NCBI GenBank assembly: GCA_902526005.1
Contig: CABZIW010000002.1
Span: forward strand, 1-64,000
Source of the DNA: an uncultured Pelagibacteraceae bacterium
GTDB lineage: Bacteria; Pseudomonadota; Alphaproteobacteria; Pelagibacterales; AG-422-B15
DNA: 64,000 nt
Reading direction: 5' to 3'
Part shown: positions 1 to 8,977 of the stretch, in pieces
Numbering within the stretch: the first letter of the stretch is position 1
Layout: each line of letters begins with the position of its first letter
The notes under the pieces: model-generated
The model's input: only the letters and a program-made list of their open reading frames with translations
What the model was told of the DNA's origin: nothing
Databases searched by the model: none
Made by a program: the position numbers and the translations under genes

Positions 1-2
1 AT

Positions 3-1121
3 AATGTAATACAAACACCTATGTTTCTTAATTCACGTGATGATTTTAAAAAATATCTGTCAAAACAAAAAAAGCCTTTCATGGCAACTTATTATAAAGA
101 AAGTAGATTAAAATTTGACTTACTAATTGAAAACGGAAAACCTGTTGGCGGCAAATGGAGCTTTGATAAAGATAATAGAAAAAAACTCCCACAAGACCTA
201 AAACTTCCAAAACAACCTAAATCAAGTGAAACCAAACACACAAAACATTTAAAAAACTTCATAGAAGAAAAATTTAAAAAACACCCTGGTAGTACAAATA
301 ACTTTTGGCTACCAACAACACATAAAGATGCTTCAGATTGGCTGGACGATTTCATTAAAAATAAACTGAATTTATTTGGAGACTACGAAGACGCAGTAAG
401 TCAAAGAGATAATATCCTGTTTCATAGCGCATTAAGCCCGCTTATTAATATAGGATTGATTACACCCCAAGAAATAATTAATAGATTAAAAAAATATAAA
501 GGAAAGATAAGTATAAATTCACTTGAGGGATACATTAGACAAGTTATTGGATGGCGAGAATTTATGAGAGGTATTTATCATAACTACTCGCCTAAAATGG
601 AATCATCTAATTTTTTTAATCATAAAAGAAAACTCAAAAATGATTGGTATACTGCTGAAACAGGTATACCTCCTTTAGATCATTCAATTAAGAATGCTCT
701 TAATTTTGGTTGGACGCATCATATTGAACGGCTAATGATACTGTCTAGTTTAATGAACTTGTGTGAAATACACCCAAAATATGTCTATAAATGGTTTATG
801 GAAATGTTTGCTGACTCCTCTGAATGGGTGATGGTGCCAAATGTCTATGGGATGGGACTATTTAGTGATGGAGGCATCTTCGCAACCAAACCATATATTT
901 GTGGTTCAAGCTATTATTTGAAAATGATGGACTTCAAAAAAGGAGAGTGGTGTGAGACTGTCGATGGTTTATATTGGAGATTTATAAATAAAAATAGAAA
1001 ATTCTTCAGTAGCAACCCAAGACTAAATATGATGGTAAATGTATTTGATAAAATGAAACAGGATCGAAAGAAAAGAATACTACAGAAGGCAGAAATATTT
1101 ATCAGAGAGCATACAAGCTAA
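3..1121 (+). CDS. Cryptochrome/photolyase-family protein, FeS-BCP/CryPro type (C-terminal part; 5' end cut by window start)
   Basis: Reading frame is open to the window edge (codons 3-20 encode NVIQTP, no stop), so the ATG at 21 is probably internal. Motifs GYIRQVIGWREFMRG, NFGWTHHIERLMILSSLMNLCEIHP, WVMVPNVYGMGLFSDGG and KPYICGSSYYLKMM...GEWC are typical of this photolyase branch. Confidence 0.88.
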   Translation, partial: NVIQTPMFLNSRDDFKKYLSKQKKPFMATYYKESRLKFDLLIENGKPVGGKWSFDKDNRKKLPQDLKLPKQPKSSETKHTKHLKNFIEEKFKKHPGSTNNFWLPTTHKDASDWLDDFIKNKLNLFGDYEDAVSQRDNILFHSALSPLINIGLITPQEIINRLKKYKGKISINSLEGYIRQVIGWREFMRGIYHNYSPKMESSNFFNHKRKLKNDWYTAETGIPPLDHSIKNALNFGWTHHIERLMILSSLMNLCEIHPKYVYKWFMEMFADSSEWVMVPNVYGMGLFSDGGIFATKPYICGSSYYLKMMDFKKGEWCETVDGLYWRFINKNRKFFSSNPRLNMMVNVFDKMKQDRKKRILQKAEIFIREHTS

Positions 1122-1131
1122 GTAAATTTAT

Positions 1132-1314
1132 TTACTCAATCGCATTATCTATATTCATAAGTATAGGTCTTCCATCATGAGCTGTACTTAGGGGAATAAT
1201 TTTTCCATCATACTGCGCGCACAAGGTTGGAGCACTTCTTTTCTGATTACCTAGATTGACCTCAAGATCAACTATAATTAGCTTTGTATCTTCAAATGTT
1301 TTTAAAATTTTCAT
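1132..1314 (-). CDS. Hypothetical 60-aa protein, third gene of the aox operon
   Basis: Perfect Shine-Dalgarno AGGAGG (minus strand, 1320-1325) 5 nt before the ATG and overlapping the upstream stop codon. Co-directional with the DUF4149-like gene. Confidence 0.6.
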   Translation of the reverse strand: MKILKTFEDTKLIIVDLEVNLGNQKRSAPTLCAQYDGKIIPLSTAHDGRPILMNIDNAIE

Positions 1315-1323
1315 ATTGTCCTC

Positions 1324-1737
1324 CTAATAAAAATATACAAATACAATAAAGATAGATCCAAAAAGCTGTAAAATAAATAAAACTACTGAGAAAAAATGAA
1401 GCATTTTAAATTCTTTTTCAGCCTCAACGATACCACCTTTAAATTTATCTCTATAAATATTGATTCTAGGAGTTAGATAAATGAGATTGATTAAAAAGAA
1501 AGCAGCGGAAACCAACGATATAATTAGAAAATCAATTATACTAATGACAAAAAAAACAGCACACGAAAAAATAGTAATGATTAACCCATAAATGAACATT
1601 CTGGGGAAAATAACTCGTAATAACTTGCCTGCCTCATCTTCATTTAAAATTGAAAATACAGATGGGGTTACAACAGACATAAAAAAAATCATAAATCCAA
1701 TAATTAAAGAATGTAGAAAAATTCCAAATTCCAACAT
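1324..1737 (-). CDS. DUF4149/TMEM205-like integral membrane protein
   Basis: Four hydrophobic helices; FGIFLHSLIIGFMIFFMSVVTPSVFSILNEDEAGKLLRVIFPRMF resembles DUF4149. Start re-assigned to the Met at 1737, because the longer ORF (to 1815) overlaps aox. Confidence 0.6.
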   Translation of the reverse strand: MLEFGIFLHSLIIGFMIFFMSVVTPSVFSILNEDEAGKLLRVIFPRMFIYGLIITIFSCAVFFVISIIDFLIISLVSAAFFLINLIYLTPRINIYRDKFKGGIVEAEKEFKMLHFFSVVLFILQLFGSIFIVFVYFY

Positions 1738-1744
1738 TATAAAC

Positions 1745-2413
1745 TTATTTAGTATTATCTTTTGAGAGTATTTCCCTTGAATCTGTATAAGTCTCTTTAT
1801 GGTCTTTTTGATCAATAAGTGTTACAAATTCATGGTTAACATCACGGTGGCCCATCTCATCGTTTCTAACAGCAATAATAACATCTTTTAATTTTGCAAA
1901 CTGTGATAAACCCCAATAATCAATTGCTATCTGAGGTGCTTTAACGTTTTCAATGTTACCATTTTCAATTTCATCTAAATATTCTGTGTAACTTATAATT
2001 GCTTGCTCCTCAAAATATCCCACAATCCTATGGCAGGTACGAGGTGAAACTAAATACATTACAAAATAAAGATTAAAAAATATCCCTTGCACTATGATCA
2101 CTAAAAATCTCTCAAAAACTGATGGCTTTGCAATATTAATAAAAGTCATTAAATGCATTCTTTCGTTCTCAGCTTCATCTAAAAGTGTTTTGATCCAGCC
2201 TCTATCTTGCTCCATATTTCTAAGGCTTTTTAAGTGATTAAGCATGCCGGCGACCATTCCAGGGACAGCTGCTACGGTCTCTAATATAACCGCTCTGTGC
2301 CCGTAACGTTTTTTAAAGAAAAGATCAGCGAAAAGACGGAGGGCTTTTGTAAATAATAGAGCTATGCGGTCACTATTGTTTACCGGTTTATAGTGCTTAA
2401 ACATTTCGTTCAT
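1745..2413 (-). CDS. aox: Alternative oxidase (di-iron ubiquinol oxidase)
   Basis: Diagnostic motifs [46 protein letters not shown] and [11 protein letters not shown]. Confidence 0.95.
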   Translation of the reverse strand: MNEMFKHYKPVNNSDRIALLFTKALRLFADLFFKKRYGHRAVILETVAAVPGMVAGMLNHLKSLRNMEQDRGWIKTLLDEAENERMHLMTFINIAKPSVFERFLVIIVQGIFFNLYFVMYLVSPRTCHRIVGYFEEQAIISYTEYLDEIENGNIENVKAPQIAIDYWGLSQFAKLKDVIIAVRNDEMGHRDVNHEFVTLIDQKDHKETYTDSREILSKDNTK

Positions 2414-2469
2414 ACTAAATAAATAATATTTATTTATAGAAATTAAATACTATAAAACGGATGTTTTAC

Positions 2470-2482
2470 TGACATTTTGTCA
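2470..2482. promoter_or_regulatory. Inverted repeat TGACA-TTT-TGTCA in the tRNA-Glu/aox intergenic region; candidate operator
   Basis: Perfect 5-bp dyad about 57 nt upstream of the aox ATG and upstream of a TATAGT -10-like hexamer (2449-2454, minus strand). Confidence 0.35.
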
Positions 2483-2500
2483 CAGATAAGACCATAAAAA

Positions 2501-2576
2501 TGGCGGTCCCTACGGGATTCGAACCCGTGATCTTCTGGATGAAAACCAGATATCCTAACCGCTAGACGAAGGGACC
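2501..2576 (-). tRNA. tRNA-Glu (anticodon TTC), CCA encoded
   Basis: Minus-strand sequence GGTCCCTTCGTCTAGCGGTTAGGATATCTGGTTTTCATCCAGA...GGGTTCGAATCCCGTAGGGACCGCCA. 7-bp acceptor stem, anticodon loop TTTTCAT, T-loop TTCGAAT. Confidence 0.97.
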
Positions 2577-2588
2577 TTATACCTTATT

Positions 2589-2616
2589 TATATATCTAAT
2601 AATCGGTCTAAATCAA
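2589..2616 (-). promoter_or_regulatory. Sigma70-type promoter for tRNA-Glu (TTGATT-N16-TATATA)
   Basis: -35 at 2611-2616, 16-nt spacer, -10 at 2589-2594, placed just before the tRNA 5' end (2576). Confidence 0.55.
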
Positions 2617-2623
2617 TAATTGA

Positions 2624-4405
2624 TTAACTATTTTGTGATGCGGAAATATCAATAATATGTATTTGAGGTATTTTTTTACCCCCCCACTCATTGATCTTTA
2701 TTTTGCCGAATAAGCAAACTGATGAACCCTTATTTTTTATTAATTCTTCTCCAAGCTGTGTTTTTGCACTTCTAAAAGCCATCGCTTCAATAAATTTTCC
2801 TCCATCAGATTTAATAAGACATTTAAAATGCTCCTCACCTATTTGATCAACGGTCGCGAGTATCACATTTTTAAAAATAAAAGATGGTTCAGGATTCTCT
2901 GATCCAAAAGGACCAATTTTTTCAATTTCCCTATGAACATCTAAATTGATTGCTGATGTACTTAAAATGTCATCAGCAAATAAAATTTTATTATCTTGAG
3001 TATTTATTACTTTATTGGTCAATTGTTTTTCAAAAAATTTTTCTAATTCTTCTATCTTTTCAGATTCTATTGTTAATCCAGCTGCCATTGAGTGTCCTCC
3101 ACCTTTTTTAAGCAAATTACTTTGAACAGCAGAAATAACTAACTGACCAAGATCAATACCTTTTATTGAGCGTCCAGAACCTTTAGCTTCGCCATTATTT
3201 ATTGAGAAAACAATGCTAGGCTTATTAAATTTATCTTTAAGTCGACTTGCAATGATACCAATTACCCCCTCATGCCATCCTTCACCAGATACGATCAGTA
3301 GTTTATTTTTTAGTTTTTTATCATCAACTTGGGCGATAGCTTGATCTAAAACATAACTTTCTATAGTACGTCTCTCAGAATTAAATTTATCTAAATCGTT
3401 TGAGATACTATCGATTTTACTTTTTTCACTTTCAGTTAATAAGTCTGTGCCAAAGTTTGAAAAACCTAATCTTCCACCAGCGTTAATTCTTGGACCAATC
3501 TTGAAACCAAGATCATGAACACTTACTTTTGATTTTATTTTTGATTTTTCAATCAATGAATTTAAACCTGGATTTAATCGTTTTTGTATTACGTCGATTC
3601 CCTTTGAAACTAGAATTCGATTTAATCCTTTTAGTGGAACAGCATCACAAACAGTTCCTAAAGCAACAAGATCTAACAAAGCAATAAGGTTTGGTTCTTT
3701 TAAGTCATTTTTTTTAAACCAATCTTCACGTCTTAATTTCCGGTTAAGCCCGATAATGAACATATAAGTTACACCAACTGCAGAAAGATAGTTTAATCCT
3801 GAATTATCGTCCATTCTGTTTGGATTTATAATTGCTGTTGCTTTTGGTAGTTTTATTTCTGGAATGTGATGATCTAAGACAATTACATCCATACCTTGCT
3901 CTCTCGCATATTCAATCTCAGAAAAGGCCATTGTTCCGCAATCGACGGTAAAAATAATTTTTACATCTCTTTTTTTAAAGTTTGAAAAAGTATCTACACT
4001 GGGTCCATATCCTTCACTAAATCTATCGGGTATATGAAATTTTAGATTCACTGAAATTTGTTTAAAATAATTAATTAAAGTCGAAGTCGAGGTTGAGCCA
4101 TCAACATCATAGTCACCAAATACTGCAATTCGTTCTTTATTAATTATTGCCTGATAAAGTCTCTCGCAGGCTTTTTCCATATCCGCTAAAACGTATGGAT
4201 CAGGTAAACTTTCTTTTAATGAGGGACTTATATAAGAAATAATGTCGTCTAAATTTACTTTTCTAATACTTAGTAATTTCGCAACTAGCGGGCTTACTTC
4301 GTAACTTTGCAAAATATATTCCGTATCTTTTTCGCTATATTCTTTTAAAGACCATTTTTTATTTGTTAGAGAAAAAAAATCTTCGTCGAAAGAATCTTTT
4401 CTCAT
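2624..4405 (-). CDS. recJ: Single-stranded-DNA-specific exonuclease RecJ
   Basis: DHH motifs VFGDYDVDGSTSTSTL, VLDHHIPE, and C-terminal GGGHSMAAGLTI. Confidence 0.95.
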   Translation of the reverse strand: MRKDSFDEDFFSLTNKKWSLKEYSEKDTEYILQSYEVSPLVAKLLSIRKVNLDDIISYISPSLKESLPDPYVLADMEKACERLYQAIINKERIAVFGDYDVDGSTSTSTLINYFKQISVNLKFHIPDRFSEGYGPSVDTFSNFKKRDVKIIFTVDCGTMAFSEIEYAREQGMDVIVLDHHIPEIKLPKATAIINPNRMDDNSGLNYLSAVGVTYMFIIGLNRKLRREDWFKKNDLKEPNLIALLDLVALGTVCDAVPLKGLNRILVSKGIDVIQKRLNPGLNSLIEKSKIKSKVSVHDLGFKIGPRINAGGRLGFSNFGTDLLTESEKSKIDSISNDLDKFNSERRTIESYVLDQAIAQVDDKKLKNKLLIVSGEGWHEGVIGIIASRLKDKFNKPSIVFSINNGEAKGSGRSIKGIDLGQLVISAVQSNLLKKGGGHSMAAGLTIESEKIEELEKFFEKQLTNKVINTQDNKILFADDILSTSAINLDVHREIEKIGPFGSENPEPSFIFKNVILATVDQIGEEHFKCLIKSDGGKFIEAMAFRSAKTQLGEELIKNKGSSVCLFGKIKINEWGGKKIPQIHIIDISASQNS

Positions 4406-4408
4406 AGT

Positions 4409-5359
4409 TCAATCTTTTTTGTGATAAGTCTCGATATACTGAGATGAGGCTTCTCCAGTTCTTAGAACTAGTGAATGGGTTATGTAGTGACTGCTGTCAG
4501 ATCTTACTCCTCTAACCATAGTACCTTCTGTTACACCTGTAGCAGAAAAGATAATATCGCCGTGTGCAAGTTCATTAAGATTATATTTTTTTTCTAGGTC
4601 TTTAATACCAATCTTTTCAGCTCTGTTTTTTTCATCGTCATTGTTGATTACAAGTCTAGTTTGCATTTGACCGCCAATACATTGCAGTGCTGCAGCTGCT
4701 AAAACTCCTTCAGGAGCTCCGCCGATGCCAAGGTAAATATCAACTGGATTATGTTCTTGTGTTGTCATAATTACTCCTGCTACATCGCCGTCAGGGATAA
4801 GAACAATTTTTGAGCCGATTGTTCTTAAAGATTCAATTATATCATCGTGTCTGCGTCTTTCTAATACACAGGCAGTAACTTCACTAATTTTAACTTTTTT
4901 AGCTTCCGCGATACTTTTTATGTTATCTTCGACAGCTGCATCAAGATCTATTACATCTTTAGGAAGACTACTACCAACTGCAATCTTATTCATGTAAGTG
5001 TCTGGCGCATAAAGCAACCCTCCTTTTTGAGCTGCAGCTACTACAGATAATGAATTTGGCATGCCCTTAGCTGTGATAGTGGTTCCTTCTAAAGGATCTA
5101 ACGCAATATCAACTTCGTGATTTCTGCCTGTTCCGACTTCCTCGCCAATATAAAGCATTGGCGCTTCATCTCTCTCACCTTCACCAATAACAATTCTGCC
5201 ATCAAAATCAATTGCGTTTAAAGCCGTTCTCATTGCGTCTACAGCAACTTGATCTGCTGCTTTTTCGTCACCAAGACCTATTAATTTAGACGATGCAATT
5301 GCAGCCTTTTCAGTTGCAGCTACAATTCCTGATGCATATTGAGTTGATATTACGGTCAT
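4409..5359 (-). CDS. glpX: Class II fructose-1,6-bisphosphatase
   Basis: RIVIGEGERDEAPMLYIGEEVG, DPLEGTT, IYLGIGGAPEGVLAAAAL. Confidence 0.95.
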   Translation of the reverse strand: MTVISTQYASGIVAATEKAAIASSKLIGLGDEKAADQVAVDAMRTALNAIDFDGRIVIGEGERDEAPMLYIGEEVGTGRNHEVDIALDPLEGTTITAKGMPNSLSVVAAAQKGGLLYAPDTYMNKIAVGSSLPKDVIDLDAAVEDNIKSIAEAKKVKISEVTACVLERRRHDDIIESLRTIGSKIVLIPDGDVAGVIMTTQEHNPVDIYLGIGGAPEGVLAAAALQCIGGQMQTRLVINNDDEKNRAEKIGIKDLEKKYNLNELAHGDIIFSATGVTEGTMVRGVRSDSSHYITHSLVLRTGEASSQYIETYHKKD

Positions 5360-6645
5360 AACGAATCTTCAATTCTGATAAATTTAACAGATGAGCTTAC
5401 TTCTGGTAATCTTTTTATCTGCTTAATAGATGATAAAAGCGAAGATTCTTTAACTGTGTGAGTTATCAAAATAATTTCAGCAAAATTTGACCTTTTCGAT
5501 GGCTTTTGAATTATACTTTCAATCGAAATTTTTCTTTTTGATAGAGCTTTTGAAATTTTTGCCATTACCCCGGCTTTATCTTTGGCTGTAATTCTCAAAT
5601 AATATGGAAATGACAAATCATCAATTTTCTGGATTTTTAACTTCTTTTTCTTTTTCATTGATACGCCCAATGGATAATTATAAGTACCTCTTATAATGTC
5701 CATAAGGTCTGACATAACAGAGGCTCCCGTTGGTCCAGCTCCAGCGCCAGGGCCCTCAAAAATATTTTTTCCAATTACTAAGTCATTTACAACAACAGCA
5801 TTAATCTCGTTACTCACTTTTGCAATATCTGATTTTAGTTTAACAAAACAAGGATGAACTCTTTGTTCAATCTTACTTAATTTTTTAGAAGCTACTGATA
5901 ACAATTTTATTGAGTATCCTAATTCTTTTGCAAAAACAAAATCATATTTATCAATCTTAGTAATACCTTCTATAAAAGTAGCTTTAAAATTTACAGGAAT
6001 GTCAAAAGCAATACTTGATAACAATGTAATCTTATGAGCTGCATCAATACCCTGAATATCAAACGTTGGATCTAATTCAGCAAAACCTTTTTTTTGAGCA
6101 TCATTTAATACATTTTTAAAATCTCCCGCATTATTTTCCATCTTTGTTAAAATGTAATTACAAGTACCATTCAAAATACCATAAATTTTGCTTATTTTAT
6201 TAAGTCGCAAATTTTCTCTTACAGCTTTTACAATTGGTATACCGCCAGCAATAGCTGCTTCATAATTGAGACAAACATTATTTTGTTCAGCAATTTTAGA
6301 TAACTCATTTCCATGTACTGCAAGCAAAGCTTTATTAGCGGTAATTACATGTTTTTTATTTTGGAGTGCTTTTTTAACAACGTTATATGCTATTCCCTTT
6401 GAGCCACCAATGAGCTCAATTAAAATATCTACATTGTCATTTGTTGCTAATGACATTGTATCAATTGTTAACGGTAGAGACTTAACAGATAAACTTCTTT
6501 TTTTTCTTAAGTTCTTAACAGCAATTTTAATTACATTGATATTTGCAGTTTTTTGAGAGGGCGATTTAAAATTTTTTAATTGTTTGAGAAACCCCGATCC
6601 AACTGTTCCAAGTCCTGCTATTCCGACACCATAAGTTTTACTCAT
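5356..6645 (-). CDS. hom: Homoserine dehydrogenase (with C-terminal ACT domain)
   Basis: GVGIAGLGTVG, VITANKALLA, GILNGTCNYILTKM; C-terminal ACT-like segment. Start could be 6654 or 6645. Confidence 0.93.
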   Translation of the reverse strand: MSKTYGVGIAGLGTVGSGFLKQLKNFKSPSQKTANINVIKIAVKNLRKKRSLSVKSLPLTIDTMSLATNDNVDILIELIGGSKGIAYNVVKKALQNKKHVITANKALLAVHGNELSKIAEQNNVCLNYEAAIAGGIPIVKAVRENLRLNKISKIYGILNGTCNYILTKMENNAGDFKNVLNDAQKKGFAELDPTFDIQGIDAAHKITLLSSIAFDIPVNFKATFIEGITKIDKYDFVFAKELGYSIKLLSVASKKLSKIEQRVHPCFVKLKSDIAKVSNEINAVVVNDLVIGKNIFEGPGAGAGPTGASVMSDLMDIIRGTYNYPLGVSMKKKKKLKIQKIDDLSFPYYLRITAKDKAGVMAKISKALSKRKISIESIIQKPSKRSNFAEIILITHTVKESSLLSSIKQIKRLPEVSSSVKFIRIEDSL

Positions 6646-6835
6646 CGATTTCAACCTTTTCTGGTACGCTCTCTAAATCTGGTTTCTGAGCATTTTCTTG
6701 ATCATCTAAAATTAATTCTGCAGCATTTGGGTTGATAAAAAACTCATAAAAAGAAAAATTTTTTGCTGATGAGCAGGCATTGAAAGTAAATAAAAATAAA
6801 AATAAATTAAAAATAATTATTATTTTTTTTCTCAT
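6638..6835 (-). CDS. Small predicted lipoprotein (65 aa), unknown function
   Basis: N-terminal signal peptide MRKKIIIIFNLFLFLFTFNAC with lipobox FNAC. ATGA overlap with argC; 3' end overlaps the hom start. Confidence 0.6.
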   Translation of the reverse strand: MRKKIIIIFNLFLFLFTFNACSSAKNFSFYEFFINPNAAELILDDQENAQKPDLESVPEKVEIDE

Positions 6836-7842
6836 TCTAGTCCTAACCTCTCGTCATAATCATTCATAAGATTAAAATTTTGAACTGCTTGTCCAGCAGC
6901 ACCTTTTACCAAATTATCTAAAACACTAACAATGCATAATTTATTTTCTTTATATCCCTTTTTTAATCCTATGACTAAGTTATTGGTACCAACTACTTCC
7001 CTAGAGGAAGGAATTTCATTCATTGGTAGCAATTGTATAAAATGCTCATCATTAAATCTTTTTTTTAATATATCGTAAATATCATTTTGAGATACCTCAT
7101 TTGTGTCAATATATATGTTACTCAAAATACCTCTTTCAACAGGTAATATATTAGCCGCAAAGAAAACTTCAGTTTGAATATTTTTGATTTTACTTAGTTC
7201 TTGGTTTATTTCAGCTATGTGTTTGTGATCACCAATACCATAGGTTCTGATATTTTCATTTACTTCCTTAATTAACTCTTTTTTTCCCTTTGTTTTACCT
7301 GCACCTGAGTAACCTGATTTCGAGTCAATAACGATATCGTCGGTTTTAATTGCATTTTGTTTTATCAATTCAATTAGTGGGATTAAGATGCTAGTTGCAT
7401 AGCAGCCAGGGTTTGCAATATGCTTACATTTTTTTATCTTATTTCTATAAAACTCTGTTAACCCATATTGGAATTCATCGTTTACCTCAAAGTTGCCGTG
7501 TTTAAAGCCATACCAGTTCTCATAATCATTTTTATCATCAAGTCTAAAATCAACTGAAAGGTCAATTATACTGACATCTGATTTCAATAGATCACTTCTT
7601 TTGTGAAGATTTTCATTTGGCAAGCAATTAAATACATAATCAATGCTACTAAAATTTATCTCTTCATAGCTTTTGTATTTGAGCGGTATTTGTATACCAA
7701 CAGTGTCATGGATTTGAACTGTCTCACCTGCAGACTTGTTTGCAGATAAAGCAACAATCCTAACATGAGGGTGGTTGAGGCAAATTTTGATTATTTCCTG
7801 TCCTACAAAACCACTAGCACCTAATATAGCTACGTTTTTCAT
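6832..7842 (-). CDS. argC: N-acetyl-gamma-glutamyl-phosphate reductase
   Basis: VAILGASGFVGQEI, HIANPGCYATSILIPL, DSKSGYSGAGK. Confidence 0.95.
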   Translation of the reverse strand: MKNVAILGASGFVGQEIIKICLNHPHVRIVALSANKSAGETVQIHDTVGIQIPLKYKSYEEINFSSIDYVFNCLPNENLHKRSDLLKSDVSIIDLSVDFRLDDKNDYENWYGFKHGNFEVNDEFQYGLTEFYRNKIKKCKHIANPGCYATSILIPLIELIKQNAIKTDDIVIDSKSGYSGAGKTKGKKELIKEVNENIRTYGIGDHKHIAEINQELSKIKNIQTEVFFAANILPVERGILSNIYIDTNEVSQNDIYDILKKRFNDEHFIQLLPMNEIPSSREVVGTNNLVIGLKKGYKENKLCIVSVLDNLVKGAAGQAVQNFNLMNDYDERLGLE

Positions 7843-7880
7843 AATTAATTTTTAATTTTAAAATAGAAGTTTGAAAAAAA

Positions 7881-8327
7881 TTATCTTTTTGAGAATTGGA
7901 AACGTCTACGCGCTTTACGTCTACCATATTTTTTTCTTTCAACAATTCGAGAGTCTCTAGTAAGTAAACCTTCAGTCTTAAGGATTGGTCTTAAGTTTGG
8001 ATCTAGTAAAGTTAGAGCTTTTGAAATTCCATGTCTGACAGCACCAGCCTGACCAGACATTCCACCACCGCTAACTGTAACTGTTGTGTCAACATTCATT
8101 TTTTTGTTCGTAAGTTCAAGTGGCTGATTAACTAACATGTTTAATACAGGTCTTAAAAAGTATTTATCTACATCCTTACCGTTTATAACAATTTTACCAG
8201 ATCCATCTTTTATCCATACTCTTGCTACAGCATTCTTTCTTTTGCCAGTTGCATAAGATCTGCCTAAATTATCTAATACAGGTTTAGCTAAATTTTCATC
8301 AGTATTGTTATTCATAGTTTCGTTCAT
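7881..8327 (-). CDS. rpsI: 30S ribosomal protein S9
   Basis: [19 protein letters not shown]...[19 protein letters not shown]...[24 protein letters not shown]. Confidence 0.97.
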   Translation of the reverse strand: MNETMNNNTDENLAKPVLDNLGRSYATGKRKNAVARVWIKDGSGKIVINGKDVDKYFLRPVLNMLVNQPLELTNKKMNVDTTVTVSGGGMSGQAGAVRHGISKALTLLDPNLRPILKTEGLLTRDSRIVERKKYGRRKARRRFQFSKR

Positions 8328-8791
8328 TTAACTACATCCTGTATGTTATATGTTTTAGGATTTTGAGCCTCGTGTGGATGCTTATCTCCTACATATACTT
8401 TCATATTAGATAGCTGCTTTCTTCCTAGTGGCCCTTTAGGAATCATTCTCTTAACAGCTAATCTGACAAGCCGGTCTGGAAATTTTCCCTCTAATATCTT
8501 TCTGGCGTTGATACTCTTAATACCTCCAGGATATCCAGTGTGTCTATAATAAGTTTTGTCATCGAGTTTTTTGCCAGTTAGCTTAATTTTTTCAGCATTA
8601 ATTATAACAACGTTGTCACCACAATCCACATGTGGCGTATACGTTGGCTTATGCTTTCCTCTTAAAATATTTGAGACATTTGTAGCCAGTCTGCCCAAGA
8701 CTATGTCTTTTGCATCGATCAAGAGCCAATCTTTCTTAATGTCCTCTTTTCTTAGAGACGCTGTTTGCTTTAGTATCTTAGATGTAGTCAT
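8324..8791 (-). CDS. rplM: 50S ribosomal protein L13
   Basis: [48 protein letters not shown]. Confidence 0.97.
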   Translation of the reverse strand: MTTSKILKQTASLRKEDIKKDWLLIDAKDIVLGRLATNVSNILRGKHKPTYTPHVDCGDNVVIINAEKIKLTGKKLDDKTYYRHTGYPGGIKSINARKILEGKFPDRLVRLAVKRMIPKGPLGRKQLSNMKVYVGDKHPHEAQNPKTYNIQDVVK

Positions 8792-8799
8792 ATTGTTGC

Positions 8800-8828
8800 T
8801 TATTAGAGAATACAGTAAAATATGTCAA
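8800..8828 (-). promoter_or_regulatory. Sigma70-type promoter TTGACA-N17-TAATAA for rplM-rpsI
   Basis: Perfect -35 TTGACA (8823-8828), 17-nt spacer, -10 TAATAA (8800-8805) on the minus strand, directly upstream of the rplM ATG at 8791. Confidence 0.6.
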
Positions 8829-8850
8829 CAACATATATTTATATAATAAA

Positions 8851-8879
8851 TTCATATATTTAATTAATGGTATTATAAT
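8851..8879 (+). promoter_or_regulatory. Sigma70-type promoter TTCATA-N17-TATAAT for metY/metZ
   Basis: -10 TATAAT at 8874-8879 and -35-like TTCATA at 8851-8856 with a 17-nt spacer, just upstream of the riboswitch-like leader. Confidence 0.45.
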
Positions 8880-8903
8880 ACTTTTTGTATTATTACGCTT
8901 TAC

Positions 8904-8972
8904 ATAAGTCTTAGAGTGTTATTCAATATGTTGTCGAGTTTAATACAGCTTGCGGACTTATACAGCTAAGCC
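8904..8972 (+). ncRNA. Candidate SAM-II/SAM-V-superfamily riboswitch aptamer
   Basis: Leader of an O-acetylhomoserine sulfhydrylase gene. ATAAGTC (8904-8910) pairs with GACTTAT (8955-8961); GCTT (8948-8951) pairs with AAGC (8968-8971) as a pseudoknot. GTTTAAT and AGCTAA resemble core SAM-II/V sequence from memory; no covariance search was run. Confidence 0.55.
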
Positions 8973-8977
8973 ATCAG

